From: CAWIJJ01 sp963836405
GTDB taxonomy: Bacteria; Acidobacteriota; Terriglobia; Bryobacterales; Bryobacteraceae
Direction of reading: 5' to 3'
Assembly (NCBI GenBank): GCA_963836405.1
Contig: CAWIJL010000012.1
Location: 1 to 64,000, forward strand
DNA: 64,000 nt
The translations under genes and the position numbers were made by a program. This document shows, in pieces, positions 1 through 8,910 of this stretch. The notes beneath the pieces are model-generated. The model searched no databases. It saw nothing but the letters and a program-made list of their open reading frames with translations, and was not told the origin of the DNA. How positions within the stretch are numbered: the stretch's first letter is position 1; each line of letters opens with the position of its first letter.

Positions 1-54
1 CTGGCCGCTTGAGCGGAAGCGCTACCTTGCTATGAAGGCGCCTCAGAATCGGCG

Positions 55-961
55 CTAGTGCGACTGAGCTACGGGCTTGACTTCGGTCCCGGCTATCTGC
101 TCGATGAATTTCACGATCGCGGAGTGGTCCAGGTCGCCCTTGCCCTCGTTCATCAGCGAGATGAGCATCTGCTGCACGAGGCTGGTGAGGGGCAGCGCGC
201 ACCTTCATCGATTCGGCCGCCAGCAGCGCGTTCCGCAGGTCCTTCTGGTGCAGGCGGATGCGGAAGCCGGGCTTGAAATTGCGCGCGATCACCATGGGCG
301 CTTTGGCGTTGAGCACGGTGCTGCCGGCCAGTCCGCCCTTGACGGCGTTGAAGACCACTTCGGGGTCGAGGCCCGCCCTGGTGGCCAGCACCAGCGCTTC
401 GCCCATGGCGGCGATGTTGCAGGCCACGATGATCTGGTTGGCGAGCTTGGTGACGTTGCCCGCGCCGACCGGCGCCGGTGAGCGTCACGCTGGAGCCCAT
501 GCTTCTGGAGAATCGGCTGCACCTTGTCGAAGACCTCCTGCTTGCCGCCCACCATGATGGCGAGCGTGCCGTCGATCGGCCTTGGGCTCGCCGCCGCAGA
601 CCGGCGCATCGAGGAACTCGACCCCTTGTCGGCGCAGGCCGCGCCGACCTTCTGCGCGACCAGCGGGCTGATGGAACTCATGTCCACGACGATCGCGCCC
701 TGGCGCGGCGCCTTCCAGCACGCCGCCGGCGCCGAGCACGGCCTGCTCGACATCCGGTCCGTCGGGCAGCATGGTGATGATGATATCCGCGCGCGCCGCG
801 ACGTCGCGCGCAGGACGCGCCGCGCGCCGCGCCGGCCGCCGACCAGTCGTCCACGGTGCCGGCACGACGTCGTAAACCACCAGTGCATGGCCGGCCTTCA
901 GAAGGTTCTTGGCCATGGGCTTGCCCATGATGCCCAGACCGACAAATCCGATCTTCGGCAT
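55..961 (-). CDS. 3-hydroxyisobutyrate dehydrogenase / tartronate semialdehyde reductase-type NAD(P) oxidoreductase, frameshifted
   Basis: The N-terminus (MPKIGFVGLGIMGKPMAKNL, ATG at 959-961) carries the Rossmann GxGxxG and matches the signature of the beta-hydroxyacid dehydrogenase family (MmsB/GarR), which oxidises or reduces 3-hydroxy acids such as 3-hydroxyisobutyrate or tartronate semialdehyde in the cytoplasm. Later family pieces lie in other frames: GGKQEVFDKVQPILQKHG near 500-540 and the C-terminus TEVKPVAQSH ending at a TAG at 55-57. Total length, about 300 residues, is normal for the family. At least three single-base shifts break the reading frame; similar indels occur throughout this window, so sequence error is as likely as decay. 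It diverges from the isomerase gene at 1017. The substrate cannot be told from sequence. Confidence 0.8.
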
Positions 962-1016
962 GTTATATCTCCAACGGCTGCCGCGGGCGTGGCCAGTCGC
1001 GATGATAGCGCCCGAC

Positions 1017-2072
1017 ATGATGACACGCAGACATACCCTTCGGCTGGCCGGCCCGGCGATCGCATGGCTGGCATCCGGTAGAACGTCCCGCGCGTGGCAG
1101 GCGGGCAATCCTCGGATGGGCGGAACGCCATCCGCTTTCTCGTTGCGCGCGCAGGCCGCCCGCCGGAGCGGTCAGGCGTTCGACATTGTGGAGCACTGTC
1201 ACAACCTGGGACTCGGCAGCGTACAGACGAATCCGCCGATCGCCGATTCGGAAGCGAGCAAGAAGTTTCGCGCGCGGCTGGAGGGTTACGGCATGGAACT
1301 CATTTCGGATCCGCGCCTGCCGCGGCAGGAGAGCGATGTGGCGGCGTTCGAAACCCAGGTCAAAGCCTTCAAGGAGGCGGGCGCGGTGGCGTTTCATGCG
1401 GCGATGACCGGCCGCCGGTACGAGGATTTCGATTCGCTCGAGCCGTTCAGGGCGATGTTCGAGCTGGCCAAGAGATCGGTGGAGCTGGCGGAGCCGGTGC
1501 TGCGAAAATACCGGGTGCCGCTAGGAATCGAAAACCACAAGGGCTGGCGGTCGGCGGAGCAGGCGGCGTGGATGAAGCGCCTGGGCAGCGAGTGGGTCGG
1601 GGTATGCCTGGACTTCGGCAACAATCTATCGCTTTGCGAAGACCCGATGGACACGCTGCGGACGCTGGCGCCGTACACCTTCTATGCCCACATTAAGGAC
1701 ATGGCGGTGGAGGAGTACGCAGACGGGTTCCTGCTCTCGGAGGTGCCGTTGGGCGAGGGCATGCTGGATCTGAAAGCCATGGTCGGGGTGATGCGCGCGA
1801 AGAATCCGCGAATGGTGTTCGAGCTGGAGATGATTACGCGCGACCCGCTGAAGATTCCGGTTTTCACGACGAAGTACTGGGCGACGTTCGACGACGCGTA
1901 CAGCCCGCTGCCGGGTCGGGATTTGGCCAAGGTGCTGGCGCTGGTGAAGAAGAACAGGCCGAAGGCGCCGCTGCCGGTAATGACGGGATTGAGTCCCGAG
2001 GCGCAGGTGAAGGCAGAGGACGAGCACAATCGCCGGTGCGTGGAGTTTGGGCGGAGGGAGTTGGGGATGTAG
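1017..2072 (+). CDS. Sugar phosphate isomerase/epimerase-family TIM-barrel protein, exported
   Basis: Intact protein of about 350 residues in the xylose-isomerase-like/AP-endonuclease-2 TIM-barrel superfamily. Visible are barrel-type segments with likely metal or substrate residues: FHAAMTGRRYEDF, PLGIENHKGW, GVCLDFGNNL and YAHIKDMAVEEY, with Glu, Asp and His at the strand ends as in the family. The N-terminus from the tandem ATGs at 1017/1020 reads MTRRHTLRLAGPAIAWLAS, a twin-arginine-like leader ending near SRAWQAG, so export is likely. I chose 1017/1020 over the upstream ATG at 909 because the extension is the antisense of the neighbouring reductase. Members of this family are common next to Gfo/Idh oxidoreductases in sugar catabolism; the exact reaction is unknown. 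There is no clear ribosome-binding site. Confidence 0.8.
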   Translation: MMTRRHTLRLAGPAIAWLASGRTSRAWQAGNPRMGGTPSAFSLRAQAARRSGQAFDIVEHCHNLGLGSVQTNPPIADSEASKKFRARLEGYGMELISDPRLPRQESDVAAFETQVKAFKEAGAVAFHAAMTGRRYEDFDSLEPFRAMFELAKRSVELAEPVLRKYRVPLGIENHKGWRSAEQAAWMKRLGSEWVGVCLDFGNNLSLCEDPMDTLRTLAPYTFYAHIKDMAVEEYADGFLLSEVPLGEGMLDLKAMVGVMRAKNPRMVFELEMITRDPLKIPVFTTKYWATFDDAYSPLPGRDLAKVLALVKKNRPKAPLPVMTGLSPEAQVKAEDEHNRRCVEFGRRELGM

Positions 2073-2082
2073 GAAGGCGCCC

Positions 2083-4551
2083 TTATATGCCCGACCGGGC
2101 GCGGCGGGCGAGTTCGCCGAGGGACTGGTTGGTGGGGGGCGATGGCCTTTCAGCGGCAGAATCCGTTCGTGGATGGCGTCGAGCAGCCAGGCGGCCTGGG
2201 GAAGAACGTCGCCTCCAGTTCGGCCGCGGGCGTGATCCAGTTGCGCGAGCCGACCACCACGGGCGGGCCGTCCAGGTGATCGAAGCGAGCTGCGTGAGGG
2301 TGGCGGCGACCGTCTGCATCACGAGCCGCGCTCGACGGCGTCGCAGGCCAGCAGACCTTGCCGGTCTTGCGAACCGATTCGACGAGCGGCTCGTAGTTCA
2401 GCGGGTTGGCCGAGCGCAGGTCGATGATTTCCGCGGAGAGTCCGAATCGCGCCGCCAATTCGTCGGCGGCGGCGACGGCGGTGTAGAGCGCGGGGCCGAA
2501 GGTGATGATGGTGAGGTCCTTGCCGGGGCGCTTGACCGAGGGCTCGGCCAGGTCGATTTCGTAGTAGCCTTCCGGGACGCCTGCCTCCACGAACATCTCG
2601 CCGAAATCGTAAATCTTCTGGCTCTCGAAGAAGACGACCGGGTCGGTGCCGGCGAGCGCGGCGTTCATCATGCCCTTGGCGTCGTAAGGGGTGACGGGGT
2701 AGACGACTTTCAGGCCGGGGATGTGGTGGACCAGCGCGGTCCAGTCCTGCGAATGCTGCGCGCCGTACTTGGCGCCGACGGAGATGCGCAGCACGACGGG
2801 CATGCGGAAGCTCGCCCGCCGGACATGGCCTGCCACTTGGAGAGCTGGTTGAAGATCTCGTCGCCGGCGCGGCCCATGAAGTCGGCATACATCAACTCGG
2901 CCACGACGCGGCCGCCTTCGAGCGCGTAGCCCGACGGCGGCGCCGACGATGGCGGCTTCGGAGATCGGCGAGTTGAACAGGCGGTGGTAGGGCAGCAGCT
3001 TCGGTCAGCCCGCGATAGACGGCGAAGGCGCCGCCCCAATCGCGATTCTCTTCGCCGAAGGCGACCATCGTCGGGTCGATGGAGAAGCGGTGCAGCATGG
3101 CTTCGAAGATGGCGTCGCGGATGTTGTACGCCTTCATCTTCGGAACCGGTTTGCCCTCGTGCGAGCGGGGTGCGGATTTTGCCGCGGATCTGCTGCACGC
3201 GCGGATTCGTCGGCGAGGGTCTGCAGCAACTCGGGCGTGCGGTCGTCGAACTTCTCGACCGCGCTGGTTCGAGAACATGACGCTTGCCAGTGAGCTCCGA
3301 ATCGAGCGGACATGCGAGGGCTGGCGTCGAGATCGGCGGCGAGGCGGAACATCTCGAAGATCGGCGGCTCGACGATGCGCCGCGCGGAGTCGGCGAGGAC
3401 GTCGTCGGAGAACACGCCGTCCTCCAGCAGGCTTGCGGCGGAAGGCGTCGGATGCGAATCGGCGGCTGCTGCCAGCAATTCGATCTCTTCCTTGGAGCGG
3501 TAGCTGGACGCGTCGGATGGCGAGTGGCCGCTGATGCGATAGGTGACGGTATCGAGCAGCACGGGGCCCGGCCCTCGAGCAGGATCTGCTTCTTGCGCGG
3601 AAGGCGTCGATGACGGCCAGGGGGTCGTAGCCGTTGACGCGCTCGGCGTGCATCTGCTCCGGGTTCACGCCCGCGCCGACGCGCGCGATGAACTCGCAGC
3701 CCATGGTCTCGCCGCAACGGCTGCCCGCCCATGCCGTAGAAGTTGTTCATGCAGTTGAACAGGATGGGCAGGCCGCCGCCCAGCGACTCGTCCCACAGCT
3801 TGCGGTACTGGTCCATGGCGGAGAAGGTGATGCCTTCCCAGACCGGGCCGCAGCCGAACGAGGCGTCGCCGATGTTGGCGACGACGATGCCGGGCTTGCG
3901 GTTCACGCGCTTGAACAGCGCCGCGCCCGGGGCGATCGACCCGGACCCGCCCACGATGGCGTTGTTGGGATAGATGCCGAACGGCGCGAAGAAGGCGTGC
4001 ATGGAGCCGCCCAGGCCGCGGTTGAAGCCGGTTTCGCGCGCGAAGATCTCGCTGAAGGCGCCGTAGACGAAGAAGCGCTAGCGCCAGGTCCCGGCACCGT
4101 CCCCGGTAGCCCCTCTCGACGGGCTGCAGGATGGCGCCGTCGCGATAGGCTCCCATGATCTCCATCAGGTGCGGCGTCGCTCAGGCGGCGGATGGCGGAG
4201 AAGCCTTTGGCGAGGATCTCGCCGTGGCTGCGATGCGAGCCGAAGATGTGGTCGTCGGGCGTCAGGTAGAAGGCCATGCCGACGGCGGCCGCTTCCTGTC
4301 CGATAGAGAGGTGGGCGGGGCCGGCGTGATTGTAAGTGACGCCTTTGTAAGTGCCCTTGGTTTTGATCTCGTTGAGATCGTCTCGAACTCGCGGATGGCG
4401 CAGAGATCCTGCCAGATGTCGCGAGCAGGTCGGCGAGTATGGCAACTATCTTCGAAAGCTCGGGCGGCAGGCATTCACCGGGATATCGGTGAATTGGATG
4501 GAGCTGGCTGGCGAAAACTTTTTCCGGCTGGATGATCATGGATTTGGGCAT
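2083..4551 (-). CDS. Fused 2-oxoacid dehydrogenase E1 alpha-beta (thiamine diphosphate), frameshifted
   Basis: The segments together give one polypeptide of about 820 residues. The N-terminal half is E1 alpha (THAGPAHLSIGQEAAAVGMA-like start, GSGSIAPGAALFKR, then GDASFGCGPVWEG...NCMNNFYGMGGQ, the thiamine-diphosphate/Mg motif). The C-terminal half is E1 beta (KAYNIRDAIFEAMLHRFSID, GEENRDWGGAFAVYRGL, AELMYADFMGRAGDEIFNQL, KYGAQHSQDWTALVHHIPGL). It ends HLDGPPVVVGSRNW...ARRARSGI at a TAA at 2083-2085. E1 decarboxylates a 2-oxoacid and loads the lipoyl group of E2. The ATG at 4549-4551 lies 4 nt after the E2 stop. Several one-base losses break the frame; for example, adding one C near 4425 and one near 4380 restores RDIWQDLCAIREFETILNEI. 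The substrate could be a branched 2-oxoacid, acetoin or a deoxy-sugar-derived ketoacid. Confidence 0.85.
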
Positions 4552-4555
4552 GGGA

Positions 4556-5629
4556 TCAGGTTGACGGGACGATGGAGTCTACTTGTTCGATTATGCGCAC
4601 GAGCGCCTGGAGAAATCTTGCGCCCGGGGCGCCGTCGATGACCTGGTGATCGCAGGTGAGCGACAGGCCGATGGAGTCGATGAAGGCGAAACCGGCCTGG
4701 GTGCGCCGAGGTTTTAGCTGGATCGCGCCCACACCGAGGATTGCTACTTGCGGCGGGTTCAGGATGGGGGTAAAGGATTCGATTCCGAGGCTGCCCAGGT
4801 TGCTAACGGTGAAGGTGGCGCCGCTGAGGTCGCCGGCGGCGATCGAGCCGCGGACCGCCTGGTCGGCCAGGCGGTGGACGGTGGCGGAAAGCTGCGGGAG
4901 GGTCAGGTTCTGGGCGTTGCGGACTACGGGGACGAGCAGGCCGCGATCGGTGTCGCAGGCGAAGCCGAGGTGGACGTCGCCATGTTGACGGATGCGGCCC
5001 TCCACGTACTCGGCGTTGAGGGCCGGCGTTTCGAGGAGTGCGCGGACGACTGCGAACAGGACAATGTCGCCGACAGTGATCCGATTACGATCGGACGAAG
5101 TTTTGAAGCTCTCGCGAAGCGCCAGCAGCGGGCCCGCGGCCGCGGACGTGTGGAGCGTGTACTGGGCGGTGGCGGCGAGCGATTCCCGCACACGGCGGGC
5201 AATCGTCTCGCGCACGTTGGATAGTGCTTCGCCGGCAGGCTGCGGCGGCGAGGCGGCATAGGCGGCGCGAACGTCGGCTTCGAGCACCCTGCCGCCGGGA
5301 CCGGAGCCAGCCATCGGCGGCGGCTCGAAGGCCTGTTCCGCGGCGAACCGCCTGGCGCGGGGGCTCAGGGGGGCGGCGGCTTCCACGTTCTCCTCCGGCT
5401 CCCCGATCATACAGAGCGTCGTGAGGACGGGCACCAGAGCGCCTTCGGCGCAGCAGATCTCGACGAGCGTTCCGCTCACGGGAGCGGTGATTTCGAACGT
5501 GGCCTTATCGGTCTCGATTTCGGTGAGGACTTCACCGGCGACTACCTGGTCGCCCTTCTGCTTTCTCCACTCGCCGACGATGCATTCTTCTACCGTATTG
5601 CCGACTTTCGGCGCCTCGACTGGGGTCAT
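4556..5629 (-). CDS. Dihydrolipoamide acyltransferase (E2) of a 2-oxoacid dehydrogenase complex
   Basis: Intact, 357 residues. The N-terminal lipoyl domain holds the lipoylated lysine in EIETDKATFEI (K42). A short peripheral-subunit-binding domain follows (about 88-125, SPRARRFAAEQ...GSGPGGRVLEADV). The C-terminal catalytic domain ends with the acyltransferase motif DHQVIDGAPGARF (H328, D332). It moves the acyl group from lipoamide to CoA. A single lipoyl domain and 357 residues is on the short side for E2. The start codon abuts the transaldolase stop (TAG then ATG) and the E1 gene starts 4 nt downstream, so the genes are surely co-transcribed. No E3 (lipoamide dehydrogenase) gene is adjacent. 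Confidence 0.92.
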   Translation of the reverse strand: MTPVEAPKVGNTVEECIVGEWRKQKGDQVVAGEVLTEIETDKATFEITAPVSGTLVEICCAEGALVPVLTTLCMIGEPEENVEAAAPLSPRARRFAAEQAFEPPPMAGSGPGGRVLEADVRAAYAASPPQPAGEALSNVRETIARRVRESLAATAQYTLHTSAAAGPLLALRESFKTSSDRNRITVGDIVLFAVVRALLETPALNAEYVEGRIRQHGDVHLGFACDTDRGLLVPVVRNAQNLTLPQLSATVHRLADQAVRGSIAAGDLSGATFTVSNLGSLGIESFTPILNPPQVAILGVGAIQLKPRRTQAGFAFIDSIGLSLTCDHQVIDGAPGARFLQALVRIIEQVDSIVPST

Positions 5630-6661
5630 CTATTCCATATTCTCCAGAAGTCTCCAGCCAACTTCGCAGAATTGGCAAAGGGTGCGTTGGGTGGGGCCGA
5701 AGGCCACGAAATCGGCGGGCGTCATGCCGCCCGGCTCGTAGGCGCGGACGAACTCCGGCATCCCGGCGAGGCGGTCGATGACGTCGGGAGACACCGGCGC
5801 GTCGATCCGCTCCACCTGGGGCAGATCGGCGGACAGGAATGGTGGCTGGAAGGCGGGCGCGATGGACATGACGAGGTCTGCGCCCACGAGTTCGGTGAGG
5901 TGATAGGGGCCGCGCAGGGCGGCCACGAGCAGAACCGCCTGGTAGCCGCGCTCCTTGTAGATCGCGTAGGCGCGCTTGGTGACGGCGAGGCCGGCCTGGC
6001 AAATGTCGGATTCGCCGACCGCGATCTGGTTATCGTGGGCTACTTCGCGGAGGTAATCGTCGAGCCGGCCGATCATGATGACGCTGAAACATTTTCCCGG
6101 TTCGATGTTGTGGGCGTGGGCGCGCCGGATGCCGCGTTCGTGGCGTTCGGCGATAGCGATTACCTGGGGCACCGTGAAGCTGACGGTGGCGGTAACGGTG
6201 ATGCCTTCGGCGATCGCGTCCTCGAGCACGTCGAGACCGGCGGCGGTGGCTGGGAGCTTGACCGCGATATTGGGCGCCCACGAGTGAAAGCGGCGGGCCA
6301 TGGCGAGCATGCAGTCACGATCGCCGGCACGAAAGGGATTCACCTGGGCGCAGGTGAATCCCGCTTGGTGGCCGCTGGCCTCGAAAACGGGGAGCAGTTT
6401 CTCCGCGGTGCGCGTGACCGCGATGTGCACGAGGGCTTCCGCTTTGGTTTCGGGCGGCAGTTTCCTGGAAAGGACATCTTCGATGGACGCGGCCCACAGC
6501 GGCCGGTCTTTGCGCAGGGCGAGGTTCGCGAGGAAAGGGTTGGTGGTGACGCCGACGGCGCCGCGGGAGAGGCCGAGGTCCAACTCCGCGGCTTCGGCGG
6601 AATCGTGCCACCATTTCGTCGGCGTGCTGGCGATCATCCACTCCAGGTAGGTTTGCGGCAT
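5630..6661 (-). CDS. Transaldolase-family Schiff-base aldolase
   Basis: 343 residues from ATG 6659-6661 (MPQTYLEWMIASTPTKWW). The family fingerprints are GVTTNPFLA (about 36-44), the Schiff-base lysine in NIAVKLPATAAGL (K135), ATVSFTVPQ, and MIGRLDDYL. Transaldolases transfer or release a dihydroxyacetone unit through a lysine imine. This one is divergent from TalB and is embedded between a Gfo/Idh oxidoreductase (2 nt upstream) and the E2 gene (0 nt downstream). It probably makes or cleaves a sugar-derived ketose in the same pathway rather than serving the pentose-phosphate pathway. The longer upstream reading frame to 6775 lies inside the Gfo/Idh gene and is not needed. Confidence 0.85.
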   Translation of the reverse strand: MPQTYLEWMIASTPTKWWHDSAEAAELDLGLSRGAVGVTTNPFLANLALRKDRPLWAASIEDVLSRKLPPETKAEALVHIAVTRTAEKLLPVFEASGHQAGFTCAQVNPFRAGDRDCMLAMARRFHSWAPNIAVKLPATAAGLDVLEDAIAEGITVTATVSFTVPQVIAIAERHERGIRRAHAHNIEPGKCFSVIMIGRLDDYLREVAHDNQIAVGESDICQAGLAVTKRAYAIYKERGYQAVLLVAALRGPYHLTELVGADLVMSIAPAFQPPFLSADLPQVERIDAPVSPDVIDRLAGMPEFVRAYEPGGMTPADFVAFGPTQRTLCQFCEVGWRLLENME

Positions 6662-6663
6662 TG

Positions 6664-8061
6664 CTAGACCTTGACGATGCTGCGTAGAACGCCGTCCCAC
6701 GGCGCGCGGTAGGGGCGGACGCACATGGCTGCGGCTTCCTTGTCGCCAATGACCTGTTCGGCGGCGGGGTCCCAACGGATGGCGCGGCCCAGCCGCATTG
6801 AGATGTTGGCCAGGTGGCAGGTGGTGGCCACGCGGTGGCCCTGCTCGACCTCGCAGACCGGGGGTTTTCGGCTAGCCATGCAGGTGAGCCAGTCGCGTTC
6901 GTTCATGGCCATGGTGTCTTCGCCGCCGGTGCCGTAGCGCGCGTCAGACGCAACGCCGCCCTTGGAAGCCTCGATCCACGGCGTGGGCCGGGTGGCCGTA
7001 TAGACCGGCCCTCCCGCGGGTTGGCCCTGGAAGCGGGGGATGTCGTTGACGGGATCGATCTTGTTTTCGGGGAAGATCTCGTAATTGCCGGCAAGCACCA
7101 TGCTGCCTTTCGTGCCGAGGTAGATCTGGCCGCGGGCGGCAGGGTCCCCGCGCATCGCATTGGCTTCGCGGATGGCGCAGTTGAGGGTGAAGCCTGGGAA
7201 TTGCCACATGGCATCCTGGAGGTCCGGAGTTTCGCCGTCGTCTTCGAGCGCGAAGCGGCCACCCATCGACTGCACCATCGAGGGGCCCTGAACGTTCATG
7301 ATGTGCATGACCTGATCGATGAGGTGAGCGCCGAGGTTGGTCATCTGGCCGCCGGAGTAATCCCAGAACCAGCGGAAATGGTAGATGCCGCGGTGCGCGG
7401 TGTAGGGCTTCTTGGGTGCGGGGCCAAGCCACATATCGTAGTCGAAGCCAGGGGGCGGATCGGTGACGGGAGTTTTGCCGAAGCCGGGGTAGACGTTGCG
7501 GTAGGAGGCGATACGGATGGAGTGGATTTTGCCGAGGGTGCCGCCATCGACGACCTTCTTCGCTTCGGCCACTCCGCGGCCGTGGCGCCGCTGGGTTCCG
7601 ACGACAACGATGCGTTTGAATTTACGGGCGGCCTGGACCATCCACTTGCCCTCGTCGACGAAGAGAGTGAGGGGCTTTTCGACGTAGACGTCCTTTTCGG
7701 CGGCACAGGCCATGATGGTCATCAGGGCATGCCACTGGTCGGGGGTAGAAACGACGACGCCCTGGATGTCCTTGTTTTCGAGCATGCGGCGGAAATCGGA
7801 GTAGGGCTTGGCGTTGGGATTGCCCAGGAATTGGAGGCCCTCGTCGAGGCGGGGCTTGTAGACGTCGCACATGCCGACGAGGTCGACGTCGTTGAATTTC
7901 TTGAAGTCGGCAACATGCTGCTTGCCGATGAGGCCGAAGCCGATGAAGCCGACGCCAATCCGACCGTTGGCGCCGAGGATGCGGGAATAGGAGGCCGCGG
8001 TGAGGGCGCTGGCCCCCAGAAAAGCGCGGCGGGTATTGGCGGTAGCCGTTTGGTCAGGCAC
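6664..8061 (-). CDS. Gfo/Idh/MocA-family oxidoreductase with twin-arginine signal
   Basis: 465 residues from GTG 8059-8061. The start is chosen because an AAGGAAGG Shine-Dalgarno lies about 10 nt upstream; an ATG at 8151 would add 30 residues of unlikely sequence. The N-terminus NTRRAFLGASALTAASYS is a Tat signal, so the protein is exported folded with cofactor. The Rossmann motif GVGFIGFGLIGKQHV is followed by the family's VYVEKPLTLF (catalytic Lys in EKP). The C-terminal half has the WLGPAPKKPY...FRWFWDYSGGQMTNLGAH segment typical of large acidobacterial/planctomycete members. These enzymes oxidise or reduce sugars and inositols with NAD(P). It is first gene of the operon with transaldolase, E2 and E1. 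Confidence 0.9.
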   Translation of the reverse strand: MPDQTATANTRRAFLGASALTAASYSRILGANGRIGVGFIGFGLIGKQHVADFKKFNDVDLVGMCDVYKPRLDEGLQFLGNPNAKPYSDFRRMLENKDIQGVVVSTPDQWHALMTIMACAAEKDVYVEKPLTLFVDEGKWMVQAARKFKRIVVVGTQRRHGRGVAEAKKVVDGGTLGKIHSIRIASYRNVYPGFGKTPVTDPPPGFDYDMWLGPAPKKPYTAHRGIYHFRWFWDYSGGQMTNLGAHLIDQVMHIMNVQGPSMVQSMGGRFALEDDGETPDLQDAMWQFPGFTLNCAIREANAMRGDPAARGQIYLGTKGSMVLAGNYEIFPENKIDPVNDIPRFQGQPAGGPVYTATRPTPWIEASKGGVASDARYGTGGEDTMAMNERDWLTCMASRKPPVCEVEQGHRVATTCHLANISMRLGRAIRWDPAAEQVIGDKEAAAMCVRPYRAPWDGVLRSIVKV

Positions 8062-8133
8062 GGATAGTGATCCTTCCTTTTTGATCCGCGATTCGCCCGC
8101 AGTATATGAACTTTCGCCGGTGAGGTCAACGGG

Positions 8134-8164
8134 TGTGGGTTGGTTTGACATGTGGGTTGGTTTG
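8134..8164. repeat. 14-bp tandem direct repeat upstream of the Gfo/Idh operon
   Basis: TGTGGGTTGGTTTG occurs at 8134-8147 and again at 8151-8164, 17 bp apart (14 bp plus ACA). It lies 73-104 bp upstream of the GTG of the Gfo/Idh gene, a plausible place for an activator or repressor binding direct repeats. Function is inferred from position only. Confidence 0.5.
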
Positions 8165-8489
8165 TGTGTCGGCCGTCATCCGCGGCGGCAGGCAGGCGTC
8201 TCCGCCGCCAGTTCGACACTTGAATGGCGGTCCTCGGGTTCCTGCGCTAATCGATTCGTGGGCGTCGCGCACGACTCGCTGCGACAGCCAACCGAAAGCT
8301 GATCCGGAATGCCAACTGCATCGTCCTGGCCCGATCGACGGCGTTGGTCACCTGATACGAGTCGGAAACGTTAAAGACCTGGGCTTGACGCGGGAATGCC
8401 CCAGGTAGAGTCAAAGGATGTTAGCTGTTGCCAGCGGCCCGGGAAACTTATAAATAGAGCGGTTAACAAGCATAACAACACGGGACACT
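8165..8489. other. Intergenic stretch, no convincing gene
   Basis: No reading frame here looks coding on either strand. A weak promoter-like pair sits near its end: TTGCCA at 8428-8433 and TATAAA at 8449-8454, spacer only 15 nt, pointing toward the TolC remnant at 8490. Another TTGACG lies at 8385-8390 without a good -10. Confidence 0.4.
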
Positions 8490-8756
8490 ATGGCGGCGTT
8501 AAGGGTTTGCAGGCGCCTTGCGTGCGCGGCTGCATATTATGGCCTCGCACCGGCCAGCCCAGCCACCGCTGAAACACTTGAAGAGGCTTGGGCACTCGCT
8601 TATCAGAACAATCCATCTCGGGAAGCACAGCGCGCCAGCCGCCGTGCGACAGATGAGCTGGTGTCGCAGGCGCTGGCCGGATTAGGAACGAGAAGTCGGC
8701 ATCGCAACGCCGATCCGTCACGTGTCTGTAACACGCCCGTTGCTGTCATTTGCTGA
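8490..8756 (+). pseudogene. Remnant of a TolC-family outer membrane factor (N-terminus only)
   Basis: The 88-residue frame begins with a signal-like segment (LACAAAYYGLAPASPATA). It continues with ETLEEAWALAYQNNP and RATDELVSQALAG, which look like the start of proteobacterial-type TolC proteins (signal, then TLEEALALAYQNNPTLxAQRAxLRATDE). After ALAG, near 8685, the similarity stops and the frame ends within 30 codons. Mature TolC proteins are 400-500 residues, and no other frame downstream carries more of it before the permease gene at 8911. I read this as a truncated copy left by deletion or an insertion event. The alternative is a short unrelated exported peptide. No efflux pump genes of the MFP/RND type are adjacent. 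Confidence 0.5.
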
Positions 8757-8910
8757 AATGGATCCTGCCTTACGGCGGCGCGCGGAGTCTCGGCGATTAT
8801 GAGGACCGCGGGCAAGGGGGCCGGTGTCGGTATCGAAAGTCCAAAGCGACGGATTGCGCGCGGGAGAAGGTGCTGGGGGAGTTTGTTGAGCCGGCGCTAC
8901 CGGCGCGATT

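Noticed and set aside
1..54. Possible tRNA-like fold at the window edge
   Set aside because: A loop around TTGCTAT looks like an anticodon arm for GCT, but the stems do not pair and no T-arm is present.
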